From NCBI GenBank assembly GCA_013368325.1, contig JAACJK010000167.1, forward strand, positions 62,001-126,000: a stretch of 64,000 nucleotides of DNA. The letters run 5' to 3'. Position numbers and translations under genes: made by a program. Source of the stretch: Ephemerocybe angulata (taxonomy: Eukaryota; Basidiomycota; Agaricomycetes; Agaricales; Psathyrellaceae). The notes under the pieces were generated by a model that was not told the DNA's origin, made no database searches, and was given only the letters and a program-made list of their open reading frames with translations. The first letter of the stretch is position 1. Each line of letters begins with the position of its first letter. Positions 11,301-23,900 of this stretch are shown one piece after another.

Positions 11301-11369
11301 ACTTCTCATGACCACAAGGTTGTGGAATTGGACTTTTCTGCTGGGCTCGATGCATCTCTCTTCATTTAG
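8326..11369 (+). CDS. F-box protein with seven WD40 repeats (SCF substrate adaptor)
   Basis: Eight exons join in frame: 8326-9313, 9369-10101, 10155-10538, 10590-10701, 10755-10862, 10917-11103, 11163-11241 and 11300-11369, giving 886 residues. Residues 1-330 are a Ser/Pro-rich, probably disordered region. An F-box follows from about 330 (DILSLLPPELALHILLIL, then CREVSHTWRRLASDNAVWR). From about 575 there are seven WD40 repeats, for example HIITGSRDRTIRVW, LLVSGSSDCTICVW, VVSASGDGKLILW, FIVSGSNDCKIKVW and LVSVSYDKTVKVW, with a last divergent blade ending in VVELDF. F-box plus WD40 proteins (the Cdc4/beta-TrCP/Fbw group) bring phosphorylated substrates to SCF ubiquitin ligases. Which orthologue this is cannot be told by eye. 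The long N-terminal tail and the spacer of about 190 residues between F-box and propeller are notable. Confidence 0.88.
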
Positions 11370-13455
11370 ACCTTTTGGCCTACTTTATGATCGTGCATCA
11401 TCATCTTTGGAACCAGTGTACTTGGACGGATTGCACTCAAGGGGCGCCAGGCCCCCACACCTTCAACTGGATCATATCTCCGCGCGGTGATACCCCCTCT
11501 TCTCTGTCTTCTCTCATTTTTCTCAATCTTTCATGCGGACTCTGGACACTCATATTGGTGAGGGTGGTAACTTACCTGTGGGAAGGCCTGTACTTGTACG
11601 TATTATATGTAGGGCATTATTTTTGGCCGATCTTGTAGTCCTTCGTCGACCGTCATCTTCCTATTTATGTGTATCATTATAATTGTCCGTCTATGTACTT
11701 TGTCCTCTCGTTTGTATCTCGTATACCCATAGTAGCATAGGCATTTGATCATATCACCGGCATCGTCGTCCGTTTGACGCTGTAAATTCACCTCGTTCTC
11801 CATGGCCCTTCAGAAGGAGAGTGAATGTCGGCCAGGTACTACAGCGGATGCACTCTACGCCGCACTAGGCCGATCGAGCGAGCAGGTCTGCGTAGTATGC
11901 TTGGGCAGCATGTCAGTGCAGTGCAGCCCAGCGCGCCCATTTTCCACAAGGGTGTGAACGGTCGAAACGTGAATCGGCATACTTAGATCCCTTCCCCAAT
12001 GATAACAGCGTCCAGAAGCCTAAGATCCGTTCTCCTCTGACGTTTGGTGCGCACATCGGTCGGACGGACTGGAAAGTGGCCGGCGCTGCAGCATTCTTGA
12101 TTCTTCTAGCTAATAATGTATAAATTACACGTTGGAGTAGGTAGCTCGAAATAAAATGGACTATGCAAGGCAGAGAATGACTGGTATGGCGCTAGCTAGG
12201 GTGTTTTGGGGATTCGATGGGAATGAGTGACAGCAGGATAGCGAGCGAGCGAGCGATGGGGGATAAAGGTGTCGGTTGTAGTCCGGGAGCTGAGCCCGGA
12301 ATGGGGATGGGTTCGACACTGGTAAAAGTGGATATGAAAGGAATGTAAGGCGCCTAGGGCTTGAAAGATAAATGGATGGGTGGATAGATAGATAGACGGG
12401 GAATAATCGATAGCGAGCAGCGATGAAAATAATGAATTTGATAAGATAAAGCCAAGAGGCTGCGAGTCGGCAGGCAAGGCGCCGATGCGACTCGGACTCG
12501 GGGTCCGACTCGCTGAGGCGCTATGTGATGGTGGTGGTACAAACGAAAAGTATAATAGAAAGATAATGGGAATATTCCGATGACGACAGATAAAAGAGAC
12601 CGGTATGAGTGTGAAGTAATGCAGGGAGAGGTCGGGAATGAATGATGAAGCGAAGAGAAAGTGGAACAGAAGGAAACCCGGGGAGAAGGCGACGAGAAAG
12701 TCCAGGGATGCAATTGTGAAGAAAATGCGGTGCGGATGGATTGAATGCCGTAGAAGTTGATAGAGAATGCTAGAATGCGCGTGATAGGAATTGCGAGTTG
12801 AAGTGAAGAGAAAGGAAGGAAGGAGGTGGATGGAGAATACGGGGAATGGAGACGATGGTGGGAGATGGTGGGAATTTGGAGATCCCCAGATTCAAGTTCC
12901 AGGAGCTCGAAGAAAGGACAGGCAGGTGCATCGCGAAGGACGCGGACGCAGAGTTGCCGCCCGACCTGCAGGGGAATATCGGAATGCGGCTATCCGTCCG
13001 TCGGGTGCTGGGGTGGCCCTCCCGCCGTTTGCGGAAGTCTGAAGGACAAAGAAGACGCTTTACACAGAGCGCCAATCATTCACCCGGACCCCTGCCCTCT
13101 TGATATTCCACGACTGTTGAAGGACAATTTAGACTAAACCGAACCAGAATGATATAGACTGGGGATGTCGGCAGGGAGTGTATGGCATGAGGGGTTTGTG
13201 GCGGGCGTGGCCCGCAGGAAAGGTGGGGACGATGTCGCCTTGCGGGGTTCAGCCCGGACGACCAGCCTAAAAACAGAGTGGCAGGCCTGTGTGTGTGTGT
13301 GGAAACCATCCTCTCATCTGCCGGAGATGATCTGTGGAATCACGCGAAAGAGGGAAGTCAATTAAGTGGGGCGAAATGGGAAGGATTGTTGGAAGGGCGA
13401 GGGAAAGACGTCGAAGTGCGTTACGACACGTTGGTAAGGAGCGTGAAGGGACAAA
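11370..13455. other. Long convergent intergenic region
   Basis: About 2.1 kb between the 3' ends of the F-box/WD40 gene (+) and the coiled-coil gene (-). It contains short GCGAGCGAGC and GATAGATAGATAG tracts and purine-rich stretches. Open frames near 12350-12720 (-) and 12840-13100 (+) have low-complexity or ambiguous composition and no supporting splice signals, so I do not call genes. Confidence 0.45.
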
Positions 13456-15866
13456 TTATGATGTGGGTTGGAACGGGCGCAGTTTCTCTAGGACGTCATC
13501 CATGTTAGGCGAGTGTTCGAGGACTTGGGCTATTGAGGGAGGCCGGCTTCGTTTGAGGTTGCTCGCGTATGCGCTACTGGCGGCGGTACTTGATGACGCC
13601 ATAGACGAGGAAGACATACGGTGCGCAGCGCGATTCGGCGAGCGCCCTTCCTGCTGTTCTGTTGATTTGCGCACGCCAGTTGGCGACTCGGGGATGGCAG
13701 ATAGCGAAGATACCGTAACGCTGGGACTTGGCGGAAGTAGAGAGGAGGTAGACGAGGAAGGTGAGAGAGAAGCTGAACTCAGCGATGATCGTTTATGTGG
13801 GAGATCAGGAAGAGCACTATCAGGCGCGAGTGAGTTCGGAGGCAGCATACGTTTCCCAACGGCTGCCCGATAGAAGTTGTAGCTGCTATCACCAAGCATG
13901 AAAGGCCGTCGGCCCTTGCCGCGTCGAATAGAGCCAGATTCGTTGCCAGAGGTTTCTGAAGTTCGGATCGACTCTGCACCTGAAGTAAGATGGGACTCCG
14001 TACCCGAATCGTCCGAGAGATGTTGCCGCCTCATTGTGGATAGCCTACTGATGGGCTTTGGAGGAAGTGGCTCCTGACTGGGTGCAGGTGAAGGTGGGAG
14101 GGTCAGGTTCGGAGGGAAATCCGTCGCAGGGGGATTCTTGTTGTTGTGCACCAACCACATCAAACCTTTGATCTGGTTCTCCTTCTTCAGCATCTCCTTC
14201 TCCAGTTGCGAAACCTTCTTCTCGAGTGCAGTCTTTTCAGCGAGTTGCTGTGAGACTTTCTTCTCGAGGCTAGCCTTTTCGACGACATGTTTCTCCGTCA
14301 GGTTCAGAACATATGTTGCCAACTCGTCGCATTGTTTGTTACGAGCATCAATCACCTCCCGCAGCTGGTCTGGAGTGGCAGAGCTGAGGTCGATGTCCGG
14401 AGATTGAGTCGTAAGTATAGACCGAGGGTCAGTGGGCTGTGGAGTCGGAGCTTCGGGGACGGTAGATTGGGATAGAGGCGAGCTAGCTAGGCTCGCAATT
14501 GAGCCAGCAGTGTTAGCACGGGGGCGGCCTGACATCGACCGAGATGTCGGAATGCTGGAGCCACTTGAGGTTCTCGAAATACTCGGATGTGATGGGGGGA
14601 GGGTCGGAGAGCTCGGGGGGGAGGGTAAGGGGATAGCAGGAGGACGATTCCGTTTATCGTTTGAAGGAGTGGGAGATGGGGCGGGCGATGCTTGAGTCTG
14701 CTGTCGCATGCGTAGTCGTTGCTGGGCGGAGTAATCGGCAGCTGGAGTGCTCGGTGTGACCGATACACGTCTTGGCACTGGTAATGAAGGCCCTGAAAGT
14801 TTATCTGAAAGACTCGAGCGCGTCGAATCCTTTCCATCAGAACTTCGAGGAGTCGAGCTGCTGTCTTGGCTGCTCTTCTCGGCGGATGACTTCCTCGATG
14901 ACTTCGGCGGCGGCTTGGGAGGATGCTCTGCTGCCTGGTTCTTTGATGATCTATGACGAGAACCATCAAGTACCGTAGGTGCAGAACCGCGACGAGGCGC
15001 ATCGGAGGGCGTTATTCGCGAGCTTAAGGTGGTTGGCGTCGCACTTGGCGATTCCTCAGAGGACTCTGGGGTGTTTCCCTGGCGAGGTGTAGCATCCGGC
15101 GATGGTGCGGGCTTGGCTGCTCTCTTTGGCCGTGATGGTAATGTAAAGAGGTCCTTGTACTCTTCGAGGTCGTCCGTGGTCGAATATGAAACTGTAATCA
15201 TCGGCTGTGCGCGAGGAGTTGGCGATCTTCCGCCCGAAGATCCAGAATCAAGAGAACTCCCGCGGGTTGCCAGTTCCGGGGGTGCAAGGCTATTGTTATT
15301 CGACCTTGACGCCGTCGACGAAGGCACGGGCACTGGTTTGGCCCCCAACGCGCTCAATTTACGTGTCCGTGGCTGGAAGTGGGCGGCCAGTTTGGATCCC
15401 AGCGAGGGCTTTACTGGTGAAGGCGCGACCAGGGCGCTTAACCGGGATGGCGGGAGCGGTTCGGGGATCTCCACCGTATGGCGCCTACGAGAGCAAGTCA
15501 GCGATGCTGAGCTCGCTGCAGCGCCAGCGCCATCAAAAAGTTCGGCACTCACCGATCATATGGCCCGCTCGACAATTCCCCGACATCCGTTGACTCGCGC
15601 GCAGAAAGCGCGTCAGCATCGCTCCCCGACGGGTTGGACTTCTTCCTCGAACGTCCAAGAAATGGTATCCGGCTCGACTTTTTCTTCAGAAGGCTCGGAG
15701 TCTGGCTGCTTGTAGACGGTACATCAAGGGTGTATGTCGACAGCTGGCTGTGGGTCGAGACGTCGTTGTCCGGGTGTCGTGTGGATGACGAGGAGTGCGA
15801 CGTCCGGAAGAACTCTGTGATATCAGAGGTTCTGCTTCGTATTCGTCGAGGGCTGAGTCCAGACAT
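13456..15866 (-). CDS. Ser/Pro-rich protein with central coiled coil
   Basis: Two exons, 15866-15553 and 15484-13456, joined over a 68-bp intron (GTGAGT...GTAG), give 780 residues. The N-terminus is basic and Ser-rich (SPRRIRSRTSDITEFF, KKSSRIPFLGRSRKK), which could bind membranes or microtubules. A long disordered region with dense Ser, Pro and Thr follows, then a coiled coil at about residues 468-550 (EKKVSQQLAEKTALEKK, ending in KENQIKGLMWLVHNN). After another Ser-rich stretch a conserved-looking tail ends in MDDVLEKLRPFQPTS. I do not recognise an orthologue. The layout resembles fungal cytoskeleton or polarity scaffold proteins, but this is only a guess. Transcription starts near a TATA-like site about 100 bp upstream. 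Confidence 0.75.
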
Positions 15867-16548
15867 GGCAAAGGCGTGAAGTTGGCGTTAAACGAGGGGG
15901 TAGAGAACGAGCGGCGCGTCCGTCACCGGGGACGACGATGAGCGTCGCAATGTCGACGTGACGGTTTTTATAAAGTGCCGAGGTGATTCCAGGGAGCCCT
16001 TCGTTGCCGTACAAGCACCGAAAGATAAATTACAGAGTTTCGGGGCGCCAGCCTTGAGAACGACGACGAGGAAGCAGGCGAAGCAGCACGGTGGCAAGTT
16101 GTATGAAGAGGCCGTTGTCCTTCGTGAGAGCGCTGGCTGGGCCGTACTTTGTATGTACGACTGTCCCGTCCCTCATTCCAAAATTTCTCAGATCCACTCA
16201 CCCGACTTGGACAGATAGGCGAGCGCCTTCTCGTAATTCGGGATCGCACAGCATGACCAAGGATCTCGATGCACTGGACGGAGTCCCTGGCGTCTGTCAG
16301 AAAAGGGAATCTGATACGCTTGTCCCGATTCTCGTCTGCTTCCGACGCTCCGAAGGCCATCAGCGGATTATGTTTTTTGTCCTTTCTCGCCTTTTCTCGC
16401 CCCGATTTTGCACATGCCCGCTGGCCACCGGAGCTCGACCTGGAGCACAAACACGCTCACACACTCTCCTCAATCTACAACTCTTCCGGGGACCCCTCTC
16501 TGAAAACAATAGCAAGGACAATACCAGCCCCACCTCCCTGGATTTAGC
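15867..16548. other. Upstream region of coiled-coil gene
   Basis: Upstream of the gene ending at 13456 and downstream of the 74-residue gene, both on the minus strand. Minus-strand frames around 16190-16360 are open in more than one phase, but no start, splice sites and stop fit together, so no gene is called. Confidence 0.35.
15965..15972 (-). promoter_or_regulatory. TATA-like element of the coiled-coil gene
   Basis: TATAAAAA on the minus strand, about 100 bp upstream of the ATG at 15866. Position fits a core promoter; nothing further supports it. Confidence 0.4.
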
Positions 16549-16829
16549 TCAAGAAGCTCCTGCTACAACAGGCTGCAAAGCATCCGGTTCCTTCATCTCA
16601 AATTCAGTGGTATACCCTCCCTCCTGCTTTATTAGCCATTTCCACCCACGAGGTTGGCCATCGCCGTTTGGCAAACGATAGCCTTTGATGTCCTGGAGGG
16701 CTTGATGATCTTCGCCGCCGGCCCTCTTCCTCTTTGGGTCTGCTTTGCGTCGGCTGCAGACCAGAATTCCACCCCCACCGAGCGCGGGTGCATACCAGCA
16801 CAGGATGAGGAATGAACAAGCGGCGCCAT
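16549..16829 (-). CDS. Unknown 74-residue protein
   Basis: Start ATG at 16829-16827, exon 1 16829-16796, a 56-bp intron (GTATGC...AGCAG), exon 2 16739-16549 ending in TGA. The joined protein begins MAPLVHSSSCAD, has a nuclear-localisation-like run PKRKRAGG, then the soluble segment DIKGYRLPNGDGQPRGWKW and ends QPVVAGAS. The second exon has strongly protein-like composition (LIKQEGGYTTEFEMKEP), which is why I trust it although the reading frame alone is short. No family recognised; no signal peptide or membrane segment. Exon 1 is short and less certain than exon 2. Confidence 0.5.
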
Positions 16830-17607
16830 GGGGAGTCTGGGCGCTTAACAGCGCAATCCGGGTACTAGGGCTTCATTAACAGTGCTACACGGAAGAACCG
16901 AACACGGAGAATGGCCGTTGGCGAGGACCTGCGACTCGGAGGCCTCCGTCCCTTGTCCATCCGTCCAACATCGGTCGTCATCGTTCTTCTCCATCAGAAA
17001 GCCTTTGAAAACCCCTTCTTATTCGGACTCTTGACCTAGCGGGCCAAATCTTGAAATCACAGCGCGCCTTGGATCTGACACGTCTGTTCTCACGAACATA
17101 GAGCTTTGCTGGCAAACGGAGGAAACCAAGAGGAGACAATTAATTATTGGGGCATCATATTTCGTATGCAGAGGACGTACGCTTCGTCAACTTACCTCCT
17201 CTGCGTTATAGGTCTCGGTCTCCGCCAGCTTCTGCAGTGGTACGTAGCGGTATGCCTCACAGCTGAAACCAGAGCGCAGTGCGGCCTTCGGTGGGTCCAG
17301 AGAATTGCCAACTCTAGTAACTGTTCCAACATGACCCTGCACGACCCACGTTGGTGGCAGCGGCGCCCGGAACAGCGGACGATCAGTCCGACGGGTTAAA
17401 AATCTGGTAAGTAAACGAGGGGACAAATCTCGAATCAACGTGCGCAGCCAGGAGGAAAGCACTGAGCGAGGTGAGCCACTGCTCTGGCCTGCATCCATTA
17501 CACTTTCGAACTAATTTTATGTAGCATATACATATGGCGTCAAATTTTTATGACCACTAGCTAACCCCTCCCTACCCCTCCCCGCTTCTTAATAGACTTT
17601 TCACGTA
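16830..17607. other. Intergenic region
   Basis: Nothing convincing on either strand. Confidence 0.4.
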
Positions 17608-18003
17608 TCACTGACACGCGTTTTTCCACAGGTCAGTGAACCTGGAAACCTCCCCAGACTCGAGCACAAGCGTAACCTGGTGGGAAACCATCACCGACTC
17701 CCCACGCTTATTAAATAAACGCAAATGGTCTAGCTGAAGCCTGAAGCGCTTACGCTCTATACCAGCTCCATACCTATCAGTCTGAGGCTGATGCGCATTG
17801 CGCACCTCAAGGTAAGTAAGTTGTTTTTCGTATGGCCACCGCTTCATGAGTGTCAGCATGGTCGCAAATCCTAGGTAAGCTCACGTTTATTCCTTGTGTA
17901 TCGTGATGAGATTGAAACAGGCAATAACACATTCTCCTGAAATATGTATAATACCCATCACGATACCCCGGTATACGAAGCTCCCGTTGCCCTGGCTTGG
18001 ATG
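17608..18003 (-). CDS. Possible small gene or gene fragment, unknown
   Basis: The segment 17870-17608 (minus) is open, ends with TGA and reads like protein: GFATMLTLMKRWPYEKQ, RYGAGIERKRFRLQLDHL, SVMVSHQVTLVLESG and FTDLWKNACQ. It is preceded by a clean acceptor (TTACCTAG). A short upstream exon at 18003-17967 (HPSQGNGSFVYR) joins in frame over a 96-bp intron. Further upstream the only fitting intron would be 35 bp, which is too short, so the 5' end is unresolved and this may be a remnant. If translated alone, an ATG within the last exon at 17859 gives 83 residues. Confidence 0.35.
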
Positions 18004-20971
18004 CTATGACCACAGAACCAGTCATCATTTGGTCTTACGGGAGGTTCGCTGACTTCGCTGACGGAAACCACCAATGTCAAATTTTGACGTCAAGACAGCA
18101 ACATATGAGCGTCGTCCATGTCACTCGAAGGCCGACAGCCAATAGTGTGATTGGTATGTTCATATCCTATGTTAGAAGTCTAACTGACTTCTACGCTAGT
18201 GCTCGGCTAGCACATTAGAAGAAGCTTATTCTGACGACTGGACCTGTCCCCCATGTGGAGTGTCGACACGAGACCAAGAACCACCCCCAGAATACAATAC
18301 GAGAGAGTCCCCGGACCATACTTATAGCCCAACCGTCTCACCTCAGGGTGGAACGGAACGCCTTCTCTCATGAGATTAACTCGGGACCCGACCCTCCTCC
18401 AGCTCCGAAGGATACGCGTCAAAATCGGCTTCTCCCCAGAGTCCCCCATGACCAATATAGAAATCCGATATCCTCGTGTTCTCCAATCGCATCCCAAAGA
18501 AGAAATAACCTGCTCAAAACCCATCATCATCAGCATCCGCTTGTATGATTTATGCTGTTTGCAGCTTGGTACGTACCCCATACAGCGCCCGCTCGCTCGG
18601 GGGTGTATGTAGTCGCCATACATGGTATATACTGAACACTCGTTGCTCCCACAGATGCCAGGTTGTGTTGAACGAGATGAACGTTTGGACTCTTCGTATT
18701 CAGTATGTCGAGGGAAATGAAAGCGACGCATGAAGTGGCGAAAGCGGGGGCAGTCTAGGGTGATGGAGGAGGCACACCGGGCCAGCTCGCGCCCTTGATA
18801 TTCTATTACCCCGAAGGGCGCTCCAGTGGGTGCGGTCTACTAGAAGGAACTGCGGACGCTGGCTCGGGGAAAATCAATAGGAAAGTCCCAGTGACCTGGG
18901 AAGGTGAGATGATGCCTCTTTGTTTAAATTGAATCGATATCGAGCAATGGGTGACCGGTGTGTCCAATTGTTTTATTCCTCAAAATCAACACGGAAAAAC
19001 CTCTCGAGCGCCGAGCAGACACATCGCAGCGGGCGGCCATCGGTATCACTATCTTATTATATTCCGTGTGGTCGGTCGTATGGGAAACTGTATGCTGCTA
19101 TTTCAAGTCGTGCTTCGAGTCAACAAAGCGGTCGTGCGGAGATAAGTGATTTCGATGTTGTCTTTCTCTCTCTTCCTCCGCAACACGGCGTTCGAGACAG
19201 GTAGTGATGGTTGTAGTGGGATTAACATTCGCGTGAAGAAGAAGCACTCGCACTCTGTTGATCCATGTGCTATGAGTTAGGAACCTACACAAGAGGCACT
19301 ATAAAGCAGCTACATACTGGGAAGAGAACGGAGAAACGGACTCAGTGATGTGGGAGGCCCTGGTTCTTCTCCTTCATTTTGTCTTTGAGCGGGTATTAAT
19401 ACGTGCCTCCCCATGGGATAGGTACCGACTCGATGTCCTATATCTGAGCAGTGAGTATCATTGACAGACTGGGATGAGGCGAATTCGTCCTAGTCGGACC
19501 AGAACGCTGCAGTGGTCTTTTCTTGGTAGGTAGCCCCATACAAATAGGTAAGCTCAGAGTCCATCATAAGTATACCCTACACTTAAGTAGGGCTCTCTGA
19601 GCCATGGGGATGCTGAAGGGAGAGGATTCCGCCGGTTGTGCCGACGTGGGCGCTAAACTAGTGGGAAGGCGGCAGCCGGTAGGGCCTGGGCAGGTACATG
19701 GTACTCCAGAATCTGCTCGAGGACCAGTCTGAATATCGCCTAGAACATGCAGGTGTATCCAGGCTTTGGGGGGACGCGAGATGACGCTGCCAGCGGCGGA
19801 AGCGTGAGACTTTTTTGGCCGGAATTTTAGCGCGCACTTATTAGCGCCTAGCTGGCTTACTCTTCGATCTCGTGCGCACCATGGAGTGCGATAAGCCTAT
19901 GATGAACCCTATACACGCACTCTATCCGATCTCTGAAACACCCTTGGAGTCAAGTTGACTGTGCCATGGTCTAGGTGAGCCTTGGATTCCAAAGGCTGTG
20001 GGGTACCTACCTGATATTGCAGTCAACAGGCTGCACCGACAAACATTCTCTGTCTCAATACTACGCATACAGGCGCTAGAATGCATACAATATTGCACAA
20101 ATGATTGCTGATGTGTCTCGGGGAGGGCGAGCTCCCCTCGTTTCAAGATGAAACCGAAGGGTTCGAGGGGCAAACCTGTGCGTCACTGGTTTTGCTCAAA
20201 ATTCATTGGCCCGCCGTTTTTCAGGATAATCAGCTTACCACTGGACCTCTTCAGACTTCTTCAAGGCCATAACTTTTCTATACCTGGAACTGCAGTTGGA
20301 GGGTGTGTGTAGGACTGTACGGTCAGCCTATTACTTGCTCTTGAGCAACTTCAATTAGCCCAACCAACGAACGGAGATACGGATCAGAGTTCCGGCCGTG
20401 GTATCGCATCGTATGCAATACCGTATCAGACTTGTGATATGTGGGCCTTTGTAGACGTAAGTTGGACATCACAAAAAAAGTTGTAGTCTGATGTTTAAAT
20501 ATCAGCGAAGGGTGATCTGATCAACTACACAAGTCCTGGTCCTCCTTGTGACTCCTTGTGACGGCAGATCAGAGACGCAGGACTTGTGGCTTCTGGTAGT
20601 TGAAGATAATCGCTTGTAGACATTCTGAGCTCTCGATGATCCGCGAATTCAAGAAACTCAAAAGCAGTTCAAATACAACGACAACCTCTCGTGTTCCGTG
20701 TTCATGCTATGTTCAACAGTGCAGCAACCAAGAAGGGATCCGCAACAAACCTTGCCATGGGCACGCAACTCAACTTCATCGTGTGTCTGAGGACGATGAC
20801 CTCTTCCCCTCAAGCCACTGACCCACTGACCGTTCCATTTACAAAGTGACAAGACAAACTGGTAATGTCTTTAGACTATGGCTGGGCGGCTTTGAAAGTC
20901 TAATTCAATTTTCTTTTCTAATACATCAAATTTGAGGGGAGAGGGAAGGCGAGCATCCTGAGCATATCATA
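18004..20971. other. Gene-poor region with coding-like scraps
   Basis: On the plus strand 18395-18590 reads well as protein (IEIRYPRVLQSHPKEE, PIIISIRLYDLCCLQL), and 18320-18420 reads well in a different frame (VERNAFSHEINSGPDPPP). A stretch at 18662-18733 also reads as a possible last exon (VVLNEMNVWTLRIQYVEG). No consistent start, phase and splice set joins them. From 18740 to 20971 I see no gene. A small inverted repeat ACAAGTCCT/AGGACTTGT lies at about 20529-20586. Confidence 0.3.
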
Positions 20972-23900
20972 CTAACCATCATTGAAATTTCTACACCAGG
21001 CCTCCGCAACTTCTTCATCATACGCATCGCCCTCATCCTCTGAGCCTGAGCCCCCGACCGACCTGTCGTCACCAGACTCATCTTCGTCGCCAGATTCATT
21101 GTCCCCTGAATCCTCGTCCGAACCATCGCCATCGCCATCGTCCTCGCTATCTTCATCTTCGTTGATGTCCTTCGCGTCCCTTTCGCCCTTCTCAACTTCG
21201 GCTTCCTCCCTCATCCTGTTGGCGTTGCCACACCCTCCGTTGGACTGAGGACATGGTTCCTTGTCAGGATGCTCGTCCGTGATTGGAGTAGTTGTGGAGG
21301 GGGGAGAGCTGGAACCAGGGGGAGAAGCGGGAGGAGACGAAGAAGTCGAAGTCGAAGTCGAAGTCGAAGTGACGCCAGTACCAAGGGCGCTTGCAGGAAC
21401 CTTCAAGGACGACCATACCCCTACATGACCAACACCCATCCCCACATGATACCGCATAAACATGTCCCTATCTGCAAACCTACAATGGTATCAGTCAGCT
21501 TATCAGAAGATATATGCATATCTTGTACTCCGACATACCGATTTACAGAGTATTGGTTCCAGTCATACTCATCTGCTGCACCCAACTGAGACCGTCCTCC
21601 TCGAAGAACCTTTCCAAGGTGAAACCGAGGGATGATGTGTGCAGCTCGTAGAACGACGTTAGGGTCGATGAAGGAGGTCGCATTACTGGAAGTTATCGGT
21701 GGGAAGGAGAGACAGTCGAAAGGGACATTTCTTTCTTCCGGGAGGTGCTTGTACCATCTCACCCAAAGGAATTCTACTCGGACCGGCGTACTGTCGAAAA
21801 CGTCGTGTAGAATTTCCCCGCTATACGACACTAAGGCATGGTAGATCCCAAGGACGCGCGCATAAAGGTAAGGGTGTGTATCCTGGTTGTCCATGAAAGC
21901 CGGATTAGGAATCATGATGTTGCAAGCGTCGGCGTCGACATGAACTACATCTTCGTTTCGCCGGACGTCATAGCTCGTATATTTGACCCGGAAAATCTTG
22001 TGTGATATGATTCGATTGCCTTTGAGGTAGACTCTCGAGAAGTCTAGTGGAGGGAGGTCCGCGGTTATCGTTGGCCCATGCAGATTCCGATTTCTGTGAC
22101 GCTCCCGAAGGTCGTGGACAACCCTTGGCAAGAGGTGATGGTAGAGTTCCTCGAGAAAGGTCTGCGGGGTGCTCTTAGGGTGACCAAGTTGGCGTGAAAG
22201 GAAAAAGGTTCACGTACCCTTGCAAGCGGGTCATCGCTTTCGTCGGAATCCCAGGAGAATGCTTCAAGTTGTATTCTGTTGTTCTCGCTGATCCCAATGT
22301 AATGGTGGAGATGGGCGGCCTGAGCCGCTGCCCGCTGCTCCTCGTAGACCCGCCTCTGAATCACTTGTTTACCTTCGATTCTCTGGCGAATCGCTCTGAT
22401 CCGAGCAAGTTTGCGGTCTTGGCGCGAGACCACTTTGGGGGCGATTCTCTTTGATGAAAATCTCCACCAGCGCTTTGGGAAACGATGGGTGTTCTCTCCC
22501 TGAAGGAAGACACAATTAGCATCATCGACATCGACTAGGAGCTAAGCCATACCAATTCGGTTGAATAAGAATCAGTCGTTCCAAACCTTCGAATCTGCTT
22601 CACATAATCTCCGAGGAAGTGGAACTTCGCAGTGGATATGTTCAGTTTGATAAGCCTCGCCTTTTTCTTTCTAGGCTGCTTTGGGAGGGGCGCGGCCGCA
22701 GCTGTTGTAGAAGTTTCTGTCGGTTCTTCAGTGCATTGTGACGGTGCTATATCAGAGATGGAAGGGGTAGGGAGCTACGGAGAGAGATCCATGATGGCGC
22801 AATTAGCACAGCCGTATGCAGAGAGACGCTGACGAGGGTGACGTACCACTGTTGCCTGAGTTAAGGTGGATTTGGCGGTCTCTAGGGCTGCTTGGGTACT
22901 GGCTAGCCTGTCCGCCATCTGAATGCGCCATCGCTCTCCCTTTTCCGCCTCCTCCGCTTTCTGCACTGCGTTCTTTGCGCCTTTTACCCTTGCCCTCTCC
23001 GCTGCTTCCGCCTTCTCTCGCGATGTCCTTTCAGATGTCGCCGCCGCCTTCTTTGCCTTCTCAAATGCGGCCTCTGCCTTCTCCACTGCTTTCACTAACT
23101 TTTCAATCGGTGTCCCTGCTTTATCCTTCGCCTCCTTGGCCTTCGCGTCCCTTATTTCTTGGCGCTCTCTTCTAAGCTTCTCCCCAGGGAGTTCCATGGT
23201 CTCGACTTCTGAGCAAACATTGTCGATGAATGCTCGAAATTCCTCCCCAAGTTCAACTGTCGTTTGTTCAAGGAGATCGAGAGTAGGATCGGTATGCATT
23301 CTTAGCTTCGCCAAGGCATGCCATCGACACGAGACCGAAAGAATGGAAAGGACAGATTTGGTGTGATCGGGTTTGAGAAGGAGGGAGTCGAAGACAGGGA
23401 GGGCGCACTGTGACCCCATTTCAGCATAATTAGCTGTGACTGTCTAATTGAAATCGTATGCACACACACACCTGTAGAAACGACTCGAAGTCACGGGCAG
23501 TCTTCCTTTTGAAGTCGGAGACATTATGCGGAAAACGGCGAATGGTTTTGCCAAACCCTGGAACCAAGCGATACCTGAGGCAATGTTGATGTCAGCTAGA
23601 TGATAGATGTCGTGCATTGACTAGCAACATACCGCCTATCGAGTTCGTGCATAAGAACATCATCTTCGAGAGACGCCCGAGCAATCCGTACAAGGTGGAT
23701 GAATAGCGCTTTCCCGACGCCTATCTCGAACTCATGCATGAGATCCACAGGCAATGCCTGAAAGATATCGAAGTTTGGATCCACGTCAGTGACCTTCGAA
23801 AAGGCGTTCTAACGAGATCGTGAAGGTCATTAGTGTTTGAGTTTTATTATTGACCTGTATGGTACGAACCTCAATTGGTCGAAGGGACTGGGGCTTGAGC

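Noticed and set aside
12354..12713. 119-codon minus-strand open frame
   Set aside because: Low-complexity Ser/His/Tyr-rich translation without splice or start context; typical of purine-rich noncoding DNA read antisense.
12846..13103. Plus-strand frame with RFKFQELEERTGRCIAKDAD
   Set aside because: Looks partly protein-like, but the opposite strand is open too, no neighbouring exon fits, and it lies in a 3' flank.
14747..15715. Plus-strand frames opposite the Ser/Pro-rich coiled-coil gene
   Set aside because: Antisense shadows caused by the biased codons of the minus-strand gene; no start or splice support.
21421..22131. Possible separate gene for the 236-codon frame
   Set aside because: It is exon 11 of the Plavaka transposase, joined in phase to exons on both sides.
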